A stretch of 64,000 nucleotides of DNA from Buchnera aphidicola (Mindarus abietinus). GTDB lineage: Bacteria; Pseudomonadota; Gammaproteobacteria; Enterobacterales; Enterobacteriaceae. Shown here in pieces: positions 17,942 to 27,554 of the stretch. The position numbers were made by a program, and so were the translations under genes. The notes beneath the pieces are model-generated. The model worked only from the letters and a program-made list of their open reading frames with translations. It did no database searches and was not told where the DNA came from. The DNA lies in NCBI RefSeq assembly GCF_964059085.1, contig NZ_OZ060398.1, forward strand, positions 237,171 to 301,170, read 5' to 3'. Position 1 is the first letter of the stretch, and every line of letters begins with the position of its first letter.

Positions 17942-18337
17942 TTAAATTAAAATAGTACGAGGTTTACCAGTATCATCAATAGCTACGTATATAAAATTTG
18001 ATATTGCAACAATATATTTTTTTCCTATAGGTGTAGAAGAAATTTTTTTGATCCATATTTCTATATTAATAGAAATAGAACTTGTCCCTATTTTTATAAT
18101 TTCCGCATAACAGCTAACAATATCTCCTATAGAAATAGGTTTTAAGAAAGTTATATTATTAACTTGAACCGTAACAACTTTCCCTTTAGAAATTTCTTTT
18201 GCAAGAATAGCCCCCGCAATATCCATTTGTGACATAATCCATCCTCCAAATATATCTCCATTTGAATTAGTATTTGAATTAGTGGGAACTATTCGCAAAA
18301 CCATTTTTCCTGTAGGTTGATTTTTTTTTATTTCCAT
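17942..18337 (-). CDS. yciA: Acyl-CoA thioesterase YciA
   Basis: YciA is a hot-dog-fold thioesterase that hydrolyses acyl-CoAs. The 131-residue protein has E. coli length (132). The conserved GDIFGGWIMSQMDIAGAILA contains the active-site Asp, and FLKPISIGDIVSCYAEI follows. AAGG about 13 bases upstream may be the ribosome binding site. It is followed upstream by yciB and yciC, the same order as in E. coli next to the trp operon, where tonB precedes yciA; tonB is gone. Confidence 0.93.
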   Translation of the reverse strand: MEIKKNQPTGKMVLRIVPTNSNTNSNGDIFGGWIMSQMDIAGAILAKEISKGKVVTVQVNNITFLKPISIGDIVSCYAEIIKIGTSSISINIEIWIKKISSTPIGKKYIVAISNFIYVAIDDTGKPRTILI

Positions 18338-18368
18338 ATTAAAACTTTTTCCTTATCAATTTAAAAAA

Positions 18369-18902
18369 TTATTTTTTTTTGTTTTTTATGTAAAAAACAT
18401 AAAAGAGATTTAATAAAAAAGCAATACTAGTTAATATAACTATTCCGAAAATTTTAAATTTTATCCATGTTATTTCAGAAAAGTTTAAAATTATATAAGC
18501 ATTAAAAGTGCCTAAAAAAATAAAAAAAAGAGCCCAAAAAAAATTAATTTTTTTCCATTCTTCATTTGGAATATTTATTTTTTTTTCAAAAATTTTTTCT
18601 ATAAAAGTTTTTTTCATAAAAAATTGATTAATTAATAAAGTAATTGAAAGAATTATATTTAATACAGTAACTTTCCATTGTATGAATAAAAAATTTTTAT
18701 ATATCATAGAATTTAATGCAATAAATATTATTAATAAAAAATTAATTAAATTCACTAAGTCTATTTTTTTATAAATTTTAATATGTATTAATAATGAAAA
18801 AATTGAAGATAAAAGTAAAAATATAGAAGCTAAAAAAATATTATATTTAATATATATTATATAAAAAATTAGCATGGAAAATATATCTAACAAATTTATC
18901 AC
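18369..18902 (-). CDS. yciB: Septation/envelope membrane protein YciB
   Basis: The 177-residue inner-membrane protein (179 in E. coli YciB, also called IspZ) has about five hydrophobic segments and conserved IQWKVTVLN, FFMKKTFIEK and FFWALFFIFLGTFNAYI. In E. coli it is linked to cell envelope integrity and septation. The GTG start shares one base with the yciC TAG stop (TAGTG), which suggests coupled translation. No in-frame ATG lies near the expected N-terminus, which supports GTG. Confidence 0.9.
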   Translation of the reverse strand: MINLLDIFSMLIFYIIYIKYNIFLASIFLLLSSIFSLLIHIKIYKKIDLVNLINFLLIIFIALNSMIYKNFLFIQWKVTVLNIILSITLLINQFFMKKTFIEKIFEKKINIPNEEWKKINFFWALFFIFLGTFNAYIILNFSEITWIKFKIFGIVILTSIAFLLNLFYVFYIKNKKK

Positions 18903-19663
18903 TATAAAAAATTCCTATCTTCATTAACAATAAAAATATAAAAATGAAATAAATATATAATTAAAAAAGATAATAAAAGATTATTAATCCAATATAATAA
19001 AAAAATATTTAAATATGAAGAAATTATACTATTGGTAATAAAACTAATAATTAAAATTGTAGTTTTGCTAAGTATCCAAAAAATTATACTTGGAAAAATA
19101 AATCTCATATTTTTAAAAGTTATATTGATACTCTTTTTAATTGAAAACACTACATTTTTTTCTTCGGAAAATAAAATTATAGGAGATAATGATAATAAAC
19201 TAGATATAAATAAACCAGGAATAATAAATATCATAGAACCAAATTGAATAATAATTGTTAATACGATAACTAATAGTAATAAGTTTGGAAAAAAAGTAAT
19301 CATTTTATAAAATTTTTTTTTCCATAAATTACTTTCATTTGAAAAAAAAAGTTCAAGAATACCTATTATTCCAATTAATAAAATAGTATTACTTATTAAA
19401 TAAGAAAAAATTTTAGAAAATAGTATCTTAAGTAATATTTTTTGTTCTGAAAAATGCATAGTTTGAATTTTTGTAAATAAGTAATTAGTATTATATTTAT
19501 TTAATTCATAAAAAATGCTTAATTTTCTATATTCTGGAGCAACAAAATAATTTGCAGTCATTGCAATTAAAGCAGAAAAAAGAGAAATTAAAAATATAAT
19601 CCAAAAACGCTTTATAAAAAATTTTTTAGAGTTATTGAATAATATTTTATTTGTAATGTACAT
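18902..19663 (-). CDS. yciC: YciC-family (UPF0259) membrane protein
   Basis: The 253-residue polytopic membrane protein (247 in E. coli YciC) has about six hydrophobic stretches. Landmarks shared with E. coli are VLTIIIQFGSMIFIIPGLFI, SLSPIILFSEE and KNMRFIFPSIIFWILSKTTI. Its function is not established; linkage with yciA and yciB suggests an envelope role. AAGGAC lies about 10 bases upstream of the ATG at 19663. It is 93 bases downstream of trpA. Confidence 0.9.
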   Translation of the reverse strand: MYITNKILFNNSKKFFIKRFWIIFLISLFSALIAMTANYFVAPEYRKLSIFYELNKYNTNYLFTKIQTMHFSEQKILLKILFSKIFSYLISNTILLIGIIGILELFFSNESNLWKKKFYKMITFFPNLLLLVIVLTIIIQFGSMIFIIPGLFISSLLSLSPIILFSEEKNVVFSIKKSINITFKNMRFIFPSIIFWILSKTTILIISFITNSIISSYLNIFLLYWINNLLLSFLIIYLFHFYIFIVNEDRNFL

Positions 19664-19756
19664 ATATTATCGTCCTTTACATAAAACTGAATTTCTAAAA
19701 ATATCTTTTTTTAACTTTCTTATAAATTTTATTTATAAATCTTAATAATTTTTTAT

Positions 19757-20575
19757 TTAGAAATATATATTTTTAGTAGATAGTTTAAGAAACTCTGTTT
19801 TTTCCTTAATTTTTGTAATCATTTTTTTTACTTCTTTATGGTACTTTTCTATTATTTTAATTAAAATAGATCCACAGATAACTCCTGATATTCCCATTTT
19901 TATAGAATTTTTAATTTCTTTAATTTTATGAATTCCAAATCCCTGTAATAAAGGAATTGAAGAATATCTTTTTAATCTATCTATCATATTTTTATTAAGA
20001 GAACAAGATCTCTGATCAATTCCTGTAACTCCGGACCTAGATAAAACATATATATATCCTTTTGCATATAAAGAAATTTTATTTAAAAAAATACTATTTG
20101 CATTAGGAGGACAAATAAATATTTGAGATACATTATTTTTTAATGATTCTTTATAAAAAGGAAGAGATTCTTCTATTGGAACATCTGGAATCAAAATGGA
20201 GTCTATTCCAACTTCATTACATTTAGCATAAAAATTTGATATTTTATATTTAAAAATAATATTAGCATACGCTAATATTCCTATAGGAATATTAGGATAT
20301 TTATTTCTAATTATTGATAATAAAGAAAAACAAGATTGGATATTAATTCCTGCTTTAAAAGCTCTTAAATTTGCGTTTTGTACAATTGGACCATCTGCCA
20401 TAGGATCAGAAAATGGTATTCCAAGTTCTAAAGCATTGGCTCCTTTTTTTATAAGAGCATCCACTATTTTTAAAAAAATATCAAAAGAAGGATCTCCAAT
20501 TGTTACAAAAGGAACAAACATACCTTCATTTTTTATTTCTTTTTGATAATCGAACATATTCTTATATCTTGACAT
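19757..20575 (-). CDS. trpA: Tryptophan synthase alpha chain
   Basis: TrpA cleaves indole-3-glycerol phosphate to indole, which is channelled to TrpB. It has 272 residues. Catalytic Glu and Asp lie in [16 protein letters not shown], and LSRSGVTG and LQGFGI bind the phosphate. The ATG at 20575 lies 14 bases inside the end of trpB, so translation is probably coupled. It is the last gene of the minus-strand trpDCBA operon. Confidence 0.97.
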   Translation of the reverse strand: MSRYKNMFDYQKEIKNEGMFVPFVTIGDPSFDIFLKIVDALIKKGANALELGIPFSDPMADGPIVQNANLRAFKAGINIQSCFSLLSIIRNKYPNIPIGILAYANIIFKYKISNFYAKCNEVGIDSILIPDVPIEESLPFYKESLKNNVSQIFICPPNANSIFLNKISLYAKGYIYVLSRSGVTGIDQRSCSLNKNMIDRLKRYSSIPLLQGFGIHKIKEIKNSIKMGISGVICGSILIKIIEKYHKEVKKMITKIKEKTEFLKLSTKNIYF

Positions 20576-21764
20576 ATTCTTTTCCTTCTTTTAATAAAGA
20601 ATTATAAACGGTATTAAGGTCTTTATCCCCGCGGCCTGAAAGATTTACAATAAATAATTGTTTCTTATCAGGATTTTCTTTCATTAATTTAATAGCATAA
20701 GATAAAGCATGAGCTGATTCTAAAGCAGGAATAATTCCTTCTGTTTTGCAAAGAATATTAAAGGCATTTAAAGCTTCCGAATCTTTTATAGAAACATATT
20801 CAGCTCTTCCTATATCTTGTAACCAAGCATGTTCAGGCCCTACGGAAGGAAAGTCTAGTCCTGCAGAAATAGAAGAAGAATTTTGAATTTGCCCTTCTTC
20901 ATTTTGTAAAATTTTAGATTTCATACCAAAATATATACCTATTTCTCCTAATGCTAAAGATGATCCGTGTTTTTTAGTATGCAGTCCTTCCCCACCTGCT
21001 TCTACGCCTATTAAACGAACATTTTTTTCTTTAATAAAATCTGAAAATATACCTATAGCATTAGAACCGCCTCCGATACAAGCGATAACAGCATCAGGTA
21101 AACGATTTTCTTTTTCTAAAATTTGTTTTTTACTTTCTTTCCCAATAACTTTTTGAAATTCTTTTACAATACTAGGATAGGGATGAGGTCCAGCAGCTGT
21201 TCCAATCATATAATAAGAATATTCATAACTTCCTGACCAATCTCTCAATGCTTCATTGCAAGCATCTTTTAAACTAGAAGAACCGATATTTACAGAAATA
21301 ACTTTAGCTCCCATTAATTTCATTCTAAATACATTTAATTTTTGTCGATCAATATCTTTTTTCCCCATATAAATTCTACATTTTAATCCTAATAAAGAAC
21401 AAATCATAGATACAGCTACGCCATGTTGCCCTGCCCCTGTTTCTGCAATAACTTCTTTTTTTTTCATTTTTAAACATAAAATTCCCTGAGCTAATACTTG
21501 ATTTGTTTTATGAGCTCCTCCATGTAACAAATCTTCTCTTTTAAGATAAATTCGAGTTTTTGTATTTTTAGTTAAGTTTTTGCATAATGTTAAAGGTGTG
21601 GGTCTACCAGCATAATTTTTTAATAATTCGGAAAGTTTTTTATTAAACTTTTTTTCTTTTTTGCAATTTAAAAAAATTTTTTCTAAATCGTACAAAGCTG
21701 GGACTAAAATTTGAGGAACGTACATTCCTCCAAATTTTCCAAAGTAGGGGTTTAATAGTTTCAT
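20562..21764 (-). CDS. trpB: Tryptophan synthase beta chain
   Basis: TrpB is the PLP enzyme that joins indole to serine to give tryptophan. It has 400 residues (397 in E. coli). The PLP lysine is in HGGAHKTNQ, the catalytic Glu in AETGAGQHG, the phosphate loop is GGGSNAIG and the C-terminal LSGRGDKD is intact. It starts 25 bases after trpC and overlaps trpA at its end. Nothing suggests decay. Confidence 0.98.
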   Translation of the reverse strand: MKLLNPYFGKFGGMYVPQILVPALYDLEKIFLNCKKEKKFNKKLSELLKNYAGRPTPLTLCKNLTKNTKTRIYLKREDLLHGGAHKTNQVLAQGILCLKMKKKEVIAETGAGQHGVAVSMICSLLGLKCRIYMGKKDIDRQKLNVFRMKLMGAKVISVNIGSSSLKDACNEALRDWSGSYEYSYYMIGTAAGPHPYPSIVKEFQKVIGKESKKQILEKENRLPDAVIACIGGGSNAIGIFSDFIKEKNVRLIGVEAGGEGLHTKKHGSSLALGEIGIYFGMKSKILQNEEGQIQNSSSISAGLDFPSVGPEHAWLQDIGRAEYVSIKDSEALNAFNILCKTEGIIPALESAHALSYAIKLMKENPDKKQLFIVNLSGRGDKDLNTVYNSLLKEGKEYVKI

Positions 21765-21789
21765 TATTTCTTTTTCTTATTTTTATATA

Positions 21790-23160
21790 TTAAGAATGAT
21801 TTCTTAACATTGTAAATATTAATTTAATTTTTTCATTACTTTTTATTCCAATTTTTTTTTCTACACCAGAATTGAAGTCTAATCCAGAAAATCCTAAATT
21901 TGATGCAGACAAACAATTTTTTTTATTAATTCCTCCACTTAAAAATATTTTTTCTTTATCAAAGATTTTATTTTTTATAATAGACCAATCGAATGTTTTA
22001 CCACTGCCTCCATTTAAGTTATCAAACAAATAAAATTCTATATTTTTTAAATTTAAGGGAGGAATATTTTTTCTGATACTATATGCTTTCCATATAGAAA
22101 TTTTTCTTGGAATTTTACTTTTTAAAAAAGAAATATATTCTTGATTTTCATTTCCGTGTAGTTGAATAACTTTTAAATTTATTTTTTTTATTATAGATAA
22201 TATATAATTTATAGAAGAATTTTGAAATACACCAACATAATTAAATTCAATTAAATTTGTTAATATTTTTGCTATTTTAATGGATATTTTTCTTTTAGAA
22301 AACGGACAAAAAATTAATCCTCCATAATTAGCTCCAGCTTTTTTTGCTTTCTTAACATCTTCTATATTTGTTAATCCACAAATTTTATTGTTTCCTAAAA
22401 GTAATCTTTTAATATCGTAATCTAAATTTTTTGATTTCATTAGAGATGTACCAATTAAAAATCCATTTACTATTCCACTCAATTTTCTTATTTGAGAGTA
22501 ATTACTAATTCCAGATTCACTAATTACTTTAATATTTTTAGGGACTAACGGAGCTATTTTCTTTGTTTTATTTAAGTCAATTGATAAATTGTTCAAATTT
22601 CTATTATTAATTCCAACTACTCTAGCTTTTAAAGCTATAGCTTTTTCTAATTCTTTTTCATTATTTATTTCTGTTAATATTCCCATATTTAATTTATGAG
22701 CTATGTTTGAAAGTAAAATATACTGATTACTGTTTAATATAGATAACATTAATAAAATTGCGTCAGCACCATAATATCTCGCTAAATATATTTGATATGG
22801 ATCAATAAAAAAATCTTTACATAAAATAGGTTGAGGCACTGTATCTCGTACAGCTTTAATATCTTCAAATTTTCCTAAAAAATATTTTTCTTCAGTCAAT
22901 ATAGAAATAGCAGAAGCATATTTTTTATATGTTTTAGAAATTTTTATAATATTAAATTCTTCATTAAGAATTCCCAAAGAAGGAGATTTTTTTTTACATT
23001 CTAAAATGTAATTTAGTTTATTCTTTTCTAAAGAAGAATAAAAATTTCTTTCAGACTTTTTTAAGAAATTCTGAAATTCTTTTATTGGTTGTTTTTTTTT
23101 TCTATCTTCAATCCAACTAAGTTTATCTAATATTATTTTTTTTAAGATAGAATTAATCAT
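21790..23160 (-). CDS. trpC: Bifunctional IGP synthase / PRA isomerase TrpC(F)
   Basis: This fused enzyme carries the isomerase and indole-glycerol-phosphate synthase steps. It has 456 residues (453 in E. coli). The N-terminal IGPS domain shows LECKKKSPS, PILCKDFFIDPYQIYLARYY and VGINNRNL. The C-terminal TrpF domain shows KICGLTN with the catalytic Cys and LFDNLNGGSGKTFDW with the catalytic Asp. A strong ribosome binding site, AAGGAAAG, precedes the ATG, 9 bases after trpD. Confidence 0.97.
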   Translation of the reverse strand: MINSILKKIILDKLSWIEDRKKKQPIKEFQNFLKKSERNFYSSLEKNKLNYILECKKKSPSLGILNEEFNIIKISKTYKKYASAISILTEEKYFLGKFEDIKAVRDTVPQPILCKDFFIDPYQIYLARYYGADAILLMLSILNSNQYILLSNIAHKLNMGILTEINNEKELEKAIALKARVVGINNRNLNNLSIDLNKTKKIAPLVPKNIKVISESGISNYSQIRKLSGIVNGFLIGTSLMKSKNLDYDIKRLLLGNNKICGLTNIEDVKKAKKAGANYGGLIFCPFSKRKISIKIAKILTNLIEFNYVGVFQNSSINYILSIIKKINLKVIQLHGNENQEYISFLKSKIPRKISIWKAYSIRKNIPPLNLKNIEFYLFDNLNGGSGKTFDWSIIKNKIFDKEKIFLSGGINKKNCLSASNLGFSGLDFNSGVEKKIGIKSNEKIKLIFTMLRNHS

Positions 23161-23169
23161 AACTTTCCT

Positions 23170-24162
23170 TTATTTTGAAAAATTTTTTATAAATTTATAA
23201 ATTTTACCACTTTTAATACTTTCTAATGCAAAATTAGTATTTTCTTTTAGGTTTTTATGACCAAATAACTTTAATAATAATCCTACATTTGCTGATATTG
23301 TTTCATTATAGGCAGGTTTTCCTTTACCTTTTAAAATAGATTTCATAATATCATAGTTTTCTTTTACTGTACCTCCCATTAACATATCCATTGAATATGA
23401 GTTCATTCCAAAATCTTTTGGATATAAAGTATAAGATATAATTTTTTCTTTATATAGTTCTATAACTTCAGTTGGATTACATAGAGTTACTTCATCACAT
23501 TGATTGCTATGTACTAAAATTACATGTTTATATTTTAATGTTTTTAATATTTTACTAATAGGAATTAATAATTTTTTACTGTATACACCGATAATAGCTA
23601 ATTTAGGTCTAGCTGGATTTAGCAATGGACCAATAATATTTAGAATAGTACTTGTTTTTAATTCTTTCCGAACTGATCTTGAAAATTGAAAACCAGGATG
23701 ATATTTTGATGCAAGTAAAAAACAAATATTATTTTTTTTAAATAAATATAAAGATTGCTTAACTGTCATTTTTGGATCAATTCCATATGATTTTAGAAAA
23801 TCTGCAGATCCAGATTGACTTGAAATACTATAATTACAATGTTTTATAATTTTAAAACCGCAATATGCTGCTACAAAAGCACTAATTGTTGAAATATTAA
23901 TTTTATTTAATTTATCTCCACCAGTACCAACTATATCTGCAAAAACACATGATGGAGTTGGAAAAGGTTTTGAATATTTTAAAAATGCTCGTACAGCTCC
24001 TAATATTTCTAAGTCTGTTTCTCCTCTAATTTTCATTGAGATTAAAATTGTTGATAACTGTACAGACGTTAATCTCCCTTTAACAATATTTTTAAATAAA
24101 AAATAACTTTCTTTTTCACTTATATTTTTTTTTTCATAAATTTTGTTTAGTATTTTTTTCAT
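23170..24162 (-). CDS. trpD: Anthranilate phosphoribosyltransferase, unfused
   Basis: TrpD joins anthranilate to PRPP. The 330-residue protein is only the transferase domain; the TrpG glutaminase domain fused to it in E. coli is absent. The PRPP loop GTGGD (79-83), NIST and the metal pair DE in QCDEVTL are conserved. The active-site stretch reads KHCNYSISSQSGSAD (107-121), where the family usually has KHGNRxxSxKSGSAD: Cys109, Tyr111 and Gln116 are unusual. First gene of trpDCBA. No leader peptide precedes it. Confidence 0.95.
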   Translation of the reverse strand: MKKILNKIYEKKNISEKESYFLFKNIVKGRLTSVQLSTILISMKIRGETDLEILGAVRAFLKYSKPFPTPSCVFADIVGTGGDKLNKINISTISAFVAAYCGFKIIKHCNYSISSQSGSADFLKSYGIDPKMTVKQSLYLFKKNNICFLLASKYHPGFQFSRSVRKELKTSTILNIIGPLLNPARPKLAIIGVYSKKLLIPISKILKTLKYKHVILVHSNQCDEVTLCNPTEVIELYKEKIISYTLYPKDFGMNSYSMDMLMGGTVKENYDIMKSILKGKGKPAYNETISANVGLLLKLFGHKNLKENTNFALESIKSGKIYKFIKNFSK

Positions 24163-24318
24163 TTTTTTATTTTTTTTTAATTCTAATGTTATTATTAGGT
24201 AATTAGATCTTTTATTTTTTTATATAAAAATTTTTTTTAAATATATATTTAATTATTTTTTTCTTATACAAAAAATATTTAATTAAGTTTAATTATTATA
24301 TGAAACAGGAGATTTTTA

Positions 24319-25236
24319 GTGCAAAAAGTGATAATAATCTCACTATTTATTTTAGTTTCTTTTATTTGGGGTACAACATGGATAGCCATGAAAATAGCGA
24401 CGAATACCATTCCTCCTTTATTTGCTACCGGATTTCGATTTTTATTGTCATTTCCGTTATTATTAAGTATTGCTTATTTTAAGAAAGCCCCTTTATTTTT
24501 TCCTTTAGGTCAAAGAAAATTTCAATTTATAATATCTATTTTTTACTTTCTTTTTCCATTTTCATTAATGCTGTATGCAGGTAGTACGCTGAACTCCGTA
24601 TTAGCATCAATCATATTTTCAAATATGCCAGTAATTGTTTTAATATCATCTATGATTTTATTAAAAGAAAAAATATATTTTTTAAGAAAATTAGGTATTT
24701 TTACATCAATAATATCACTAATTCTTTTAGTAGGAAAAGAGTTATATTTACATCATTTTGATTCTTTAATTGGTATTTTTTCTTTAATATTTGCAATGAT
24801 TAGTCACGCAATAATTTATGCTTTATGTAAAAAAAAATCTTATCAAATTTCAATTATTACATTTAATACTATGCCTTCTTTTTTTTCTGGAATATTATTA
24901 ATACTAATATCTTTTTTTATAGAAAATCCTTGCATAAATCAATTTTCTATTATTTCAATAATGGCAGTTTTTTATTTAAGCAGTTTTGTTAGTATCGGTG
25001 CAATACTAATGTATTTTTATCTTCAAAAAAGTATTAATAATTTTTATGCATCAATAGTATTTTTAATTGTTCCAATAATTTCAGAGTTTCTAGAGTTTTT
25101 TATTTATGGAAAAAATATTTCTTTAAACGAACATTTATTTTTTATTCCTATAATTATAAGTGTATTTTTAACTTTATTACCAGAATCATTTTTTAAAAAA
25201 ATATTTTTTTATATAAAACATTATTTGTATATATAA
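24319..25236 (+). CDS. EamA/DMT-family transporter
   Basis: This 305-residue very hydrophobic protein has about ten membrane segments arranged as two EamA repeats. It starts with the typical SFIWGTTWIAMKIATNTIPPLFATGFRFLL, and the repeat boundary is around residue 145. DMT proteins export amino acids or other metabolites; the substrate here is unknown. Pea-aphid Buchnera is recalled to have a YedA-like gene at this place. The GTG at 24319 is chosen because AGGA (24307-24310) lies 8 bases upstream; an ATG at 24300 is in another frame. Divergent from trpD. Confidence 0.85.
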   Translation: MQKVIIISLFILVSFIWGTTWIAMKIATNTIPPLFATGFRFLLSFPLLLSIAYFKKAPLFFPLGQRKFQFIISIFYFLFPFSLMLYAGSTLNSVLASIIFSNMPVIVLISSMILLKEKIYFLRKLGIFTSIISLILLVGKELYLHHFDSLIGIFSLIFAMISHAIIYALCKKKSYQISIITFNTMPSFFSGILLILISFFIENPCINQFSIISIMAVFYLSSFVSIGAILMYFYLQKSINNFYASIVFLIVPIISEFLEFFIYGKNISLNEHLFFIPIIISVFLTLLPESFFKKIFFYIKHYLYI

Positions 25237-25289
25237 AAGGTTATAAAAAGCTTTATGAAAAATATAAAATAAAAAAAATTTAATTATTC

Positions 25290-25335
25290 TTAAATATACG
25301 AAATTTATATTTTTAAAAAATTTTCGTATATTTAA
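25290..25335. terminator. 14-bp perfect inverted repeat between the convergent EamA gene and suhB
   Basis: TTAAATATACGAAA (25290-25303) pairs with TTTCGTATATTTAA (25322-25335) across an 18-nt loop whose ends are also partly complementary. It sits between two gene ends and can serve both strands. Confidence 0.5.
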
Positions 25336-25475
25336 AATAAATTAAATCAATTTAGTTAAAATTTTTTCATAAAATTAATTAATTTAAATTAAAAGATTAT
25401 AAACAGTGATGTATATACAAATCATATATTTTAAAAAATAAAATATTATTATTGATAATATATCTTATGAACTCA

Positions 25476-26255
25476 TTAAATATTTTTAAAAACTTTTTTC
25501 AAACATGAAGAATTTCCTACTAACATTGATTTTTTTTTTAATAAAATATTTTCTTCAAAAAAATTTCTAATTAATCCTCCTGATTCTTGAACTTGTAATA
25601 TTCCTGCCATATAATTATCCCATGTATTTTCTAAATTAAAATAAAATAATCCATCTAATCTACCACTAGAAAAATACGCAAAATCTAACATCTTAGATCC
25701 TGTACATCGAAAATGTATATTTTCAAGTGCAAAATTTTTAAATATTTTTTGATAATAAGTAATATGTTGTTGACTATTAAAAGGTTTATTAATTGCTATA
25801 ATTATGTTCTTTTGAACATGATCATTATTACATCTTATTCTATAACCATTCAGTTGAGCTCCTCTACCTTGTACAGCTGTAAATAATTCATTTTTTAATG
25901 GATCATAAATTACAGAAATTTCTAAACGAAAATTTATTATTACAGCAATTGAAATACAAAAATGAGGTAAATTATTTTTAAAATTTTCTATTCCATTTAA
26001 AGGATTAATTATCCATTGTATTTTTTTTTCTTTATTTTTTTTAATTTTTTCATTAATTTTACATATATAATGATCAGGATAAGTTTTAAGAATTATGTTT
26101 TTCATTATTTTATAGGAAAAAAAAATAGTTTTTTCTACTTTTTTAAAATGTTCTATTTTATTTTTTAAAAAAATATTTTGATTATCAAAATCATAATTAA
26201 TAGCATTACCACCTTTTCTAGCTGCCCGAATCGCAATATTTAGTATTGGATGCAT
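25476..26255 (-). CDS. suhB: SuhB (inositol monophosphatase fold) lacking metal ligands
   Basis: The 259-residue protein is clearly SuhB: MHPILNIAIRAARKGGN, LPHFCISIAV, YDPLKNELFTAVQGRGAQLNGYR and CTGSKMLDFAY match E. coli. Three of the four side-chain metal ligands are replaced: E. coli Glu67 aligns with Ile67, Asp84 is Asn84 and Asp87 is Asn87 (WIINPLNG instead of WVIDPLDG). Only the last Asp (213, in TWDNYMAG) remains. Phosphatase activity is therefore unlikely. In E. coli SuhB also acts with Nus factors in rRNA antitermination, which does not need catalysis and could explain retention. Confidence 0.93.
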   Translation of the reverse strand: MHPILNIAIRAARKGGNAINYDFDNQNIFLKNKIEHFKKVEKTIFFSYKIMKNIILKTYPDHYICKINEKIKKNKEKKIQWIINPLNGIENFKNNLPHFCISIAVIINFRLEISVIYDPLKNELFTAVQGRGAQLNGYRIRCNNDHVQKNIIIAINKPFNSQQHITYYQKIFKNFALENIHFRCTGSKMLDFAYFSSGRLDGLFYFNLENTWDNYMAGILQVQESGGLIRNFFEENILLKKKSMLVGNSSCLKKVFKNI

Positions 26256-26430
26256 GTTGTATTCTTATATATATTATAAATAATATTAATTATATCAGCT
26301 AAGTACTTATGTGTCTTTGACATTAATTATTCAATTTTCTTAAAAAAGTATTTTTAAAGATAAATTTAATTACGAACTAATTTTTTAAATTATATAAATT
26401 ATTTTTTAAATAAAAGAGGATAAAATAAAA

Positions 26431-27516
26431 GTGAAGTTTAAATTCAATGATATAGCTAATATTAAAGAAATTCCTAAAGTAAATTTATTAAATTTAAATC
26501 TTGAAAAAATGCGTGATTTCTTAAAATATATTCAAGAAAAACCTTTTAGAGCAAATCAAATAATGAAATGGATATATCATCATTTTTGTGATGATTTTTC
26601 TAAAATGTCTAATATTAGCAAAAAATTAAAAAATAAATTAATTAAATATTCATTTATTAATCCACCTAAATTTATACAAGAAAAAAAATCATTTGATGGA
26701 ACAATAAAATGGAGTTTTTTAACTAATAAAAAACATGTGGAAACTGTTTACATTCCTGAAAAAAATAGAGCAACTGTTTGTATTTCTTCACAAATTGGAT
26801 GTCTTTTAAATTGTGACTTTTGTTATACCGGAAAAATGGGATTTCAAAAAAATTTAAAAGTTTTTGAAATTATAGGACAACTATGGAATGTAATAAAATT
26901 ATTTAATGAAAAAAATAAAATAAAAAAAATAACTAATATTGTTTTTATGGGAATGGGGGAACCTTTATTAAATTTTAAAAATATAGTAATGGCATTAAAT
27001 ATTATTTTACACGATCACGGTTTTAATTTTTCTAAACATAAAGTTACTTTATCTACAGCCGGAATAGTTCCTTTGATAAATAAATTAAACGGTTTAATAG
27101 ATATTAAGTTAGCTATTTCATTACACGCATCAAATAATAAAATTAGAAATAGATTAATGCCAATTAATAAAAAATATAATATCCAATCAGTATTGGAATC
27201 AGCAAATAATTATCTTAAAAATTCTAAAGCTAATAAGGGAAAAATAACAATAGAATATGTTATGCTTGATAAAGTAAATGACTCTTTAAAAAATGCTGAA
27301 GAATTAGCTGTAATTTTAAAAAATATTCCTAGCAAAGTCAATTTAATACCTTGGAATTCTTTTCCAGAATCTGTATACAATACTAGTACTGCTAGTAATA
27401 TTGTTCATTTTTCAAAAATTTTAACTAAAAGAAAAATTTTTAATACTATTAGAAAAAATAGAGGAAAAGATATTTATGCTGCATGTGGACAATTAAATAA
27501 TAATTTTAAAATATAA
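26431..27516 (+). CDS. rlmN: Dual-specificity RNA methyltransferase RlmN
   Basis: RlmN is the radical-SAM enzyme that methylates C2 of A2503 in 23S rRNA and A37 of some tRNAs. It has 361 residues. The radical-SAM cysteines are Cys124, 128 and 131 (GCLLNCDFCYTG), and the mechanism cysteines are Cys117 and Cys352 (AACGQL). The protein ends 10 residues after that cysteine, where E. coli continues for about 30. The GTG start at 26431 is supported by AGAGGA (26415-26420). hisS follows 38 bases later; E. coli has nearby genes in the same order. Confidence 0.95.
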   Translation: MKFKFNDIANIKEIPKVNLLNLNLEKMRDFLKYIQEKPFRANQIMKWIYHHFCDDFSKMSNISKKLKNKLIKYSFINPPKFIQEKKSFDGTIKWSFLTNKKHVETVYIPEKNRATVCISSQIGCLLNCDFCYTGKMGFQKNLKVFEIIGQLWNVIKLFNEKNKIKKITNIVFMGMGEPLLNFKNIVMALNIILHDHGFNFSKHKVTLSTAGIVPLINKLNGLIDIKLAISLHASNNKIRNRLMPINKKYNIQSVLESANNYLKNSKANKGKITIEYVMLDKVNDSLKNAEELAVILKNIPSKVNLIPWNSFPESVYNTSTASNIVHFSKILTKRKIFNTIRKNRGKDIYAACGQLNNNFKI

Positions 27517-27554
27517 AAGTCATTTATAAATTTTACCGAATATAGGAAAAATAA

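Noticed and set aside
24163-24318. trp leader/attenuator
   Set aside because: No tandem Trp codons (no CCA on the plus strand) and no paired hairpins were found upstream of trpD.
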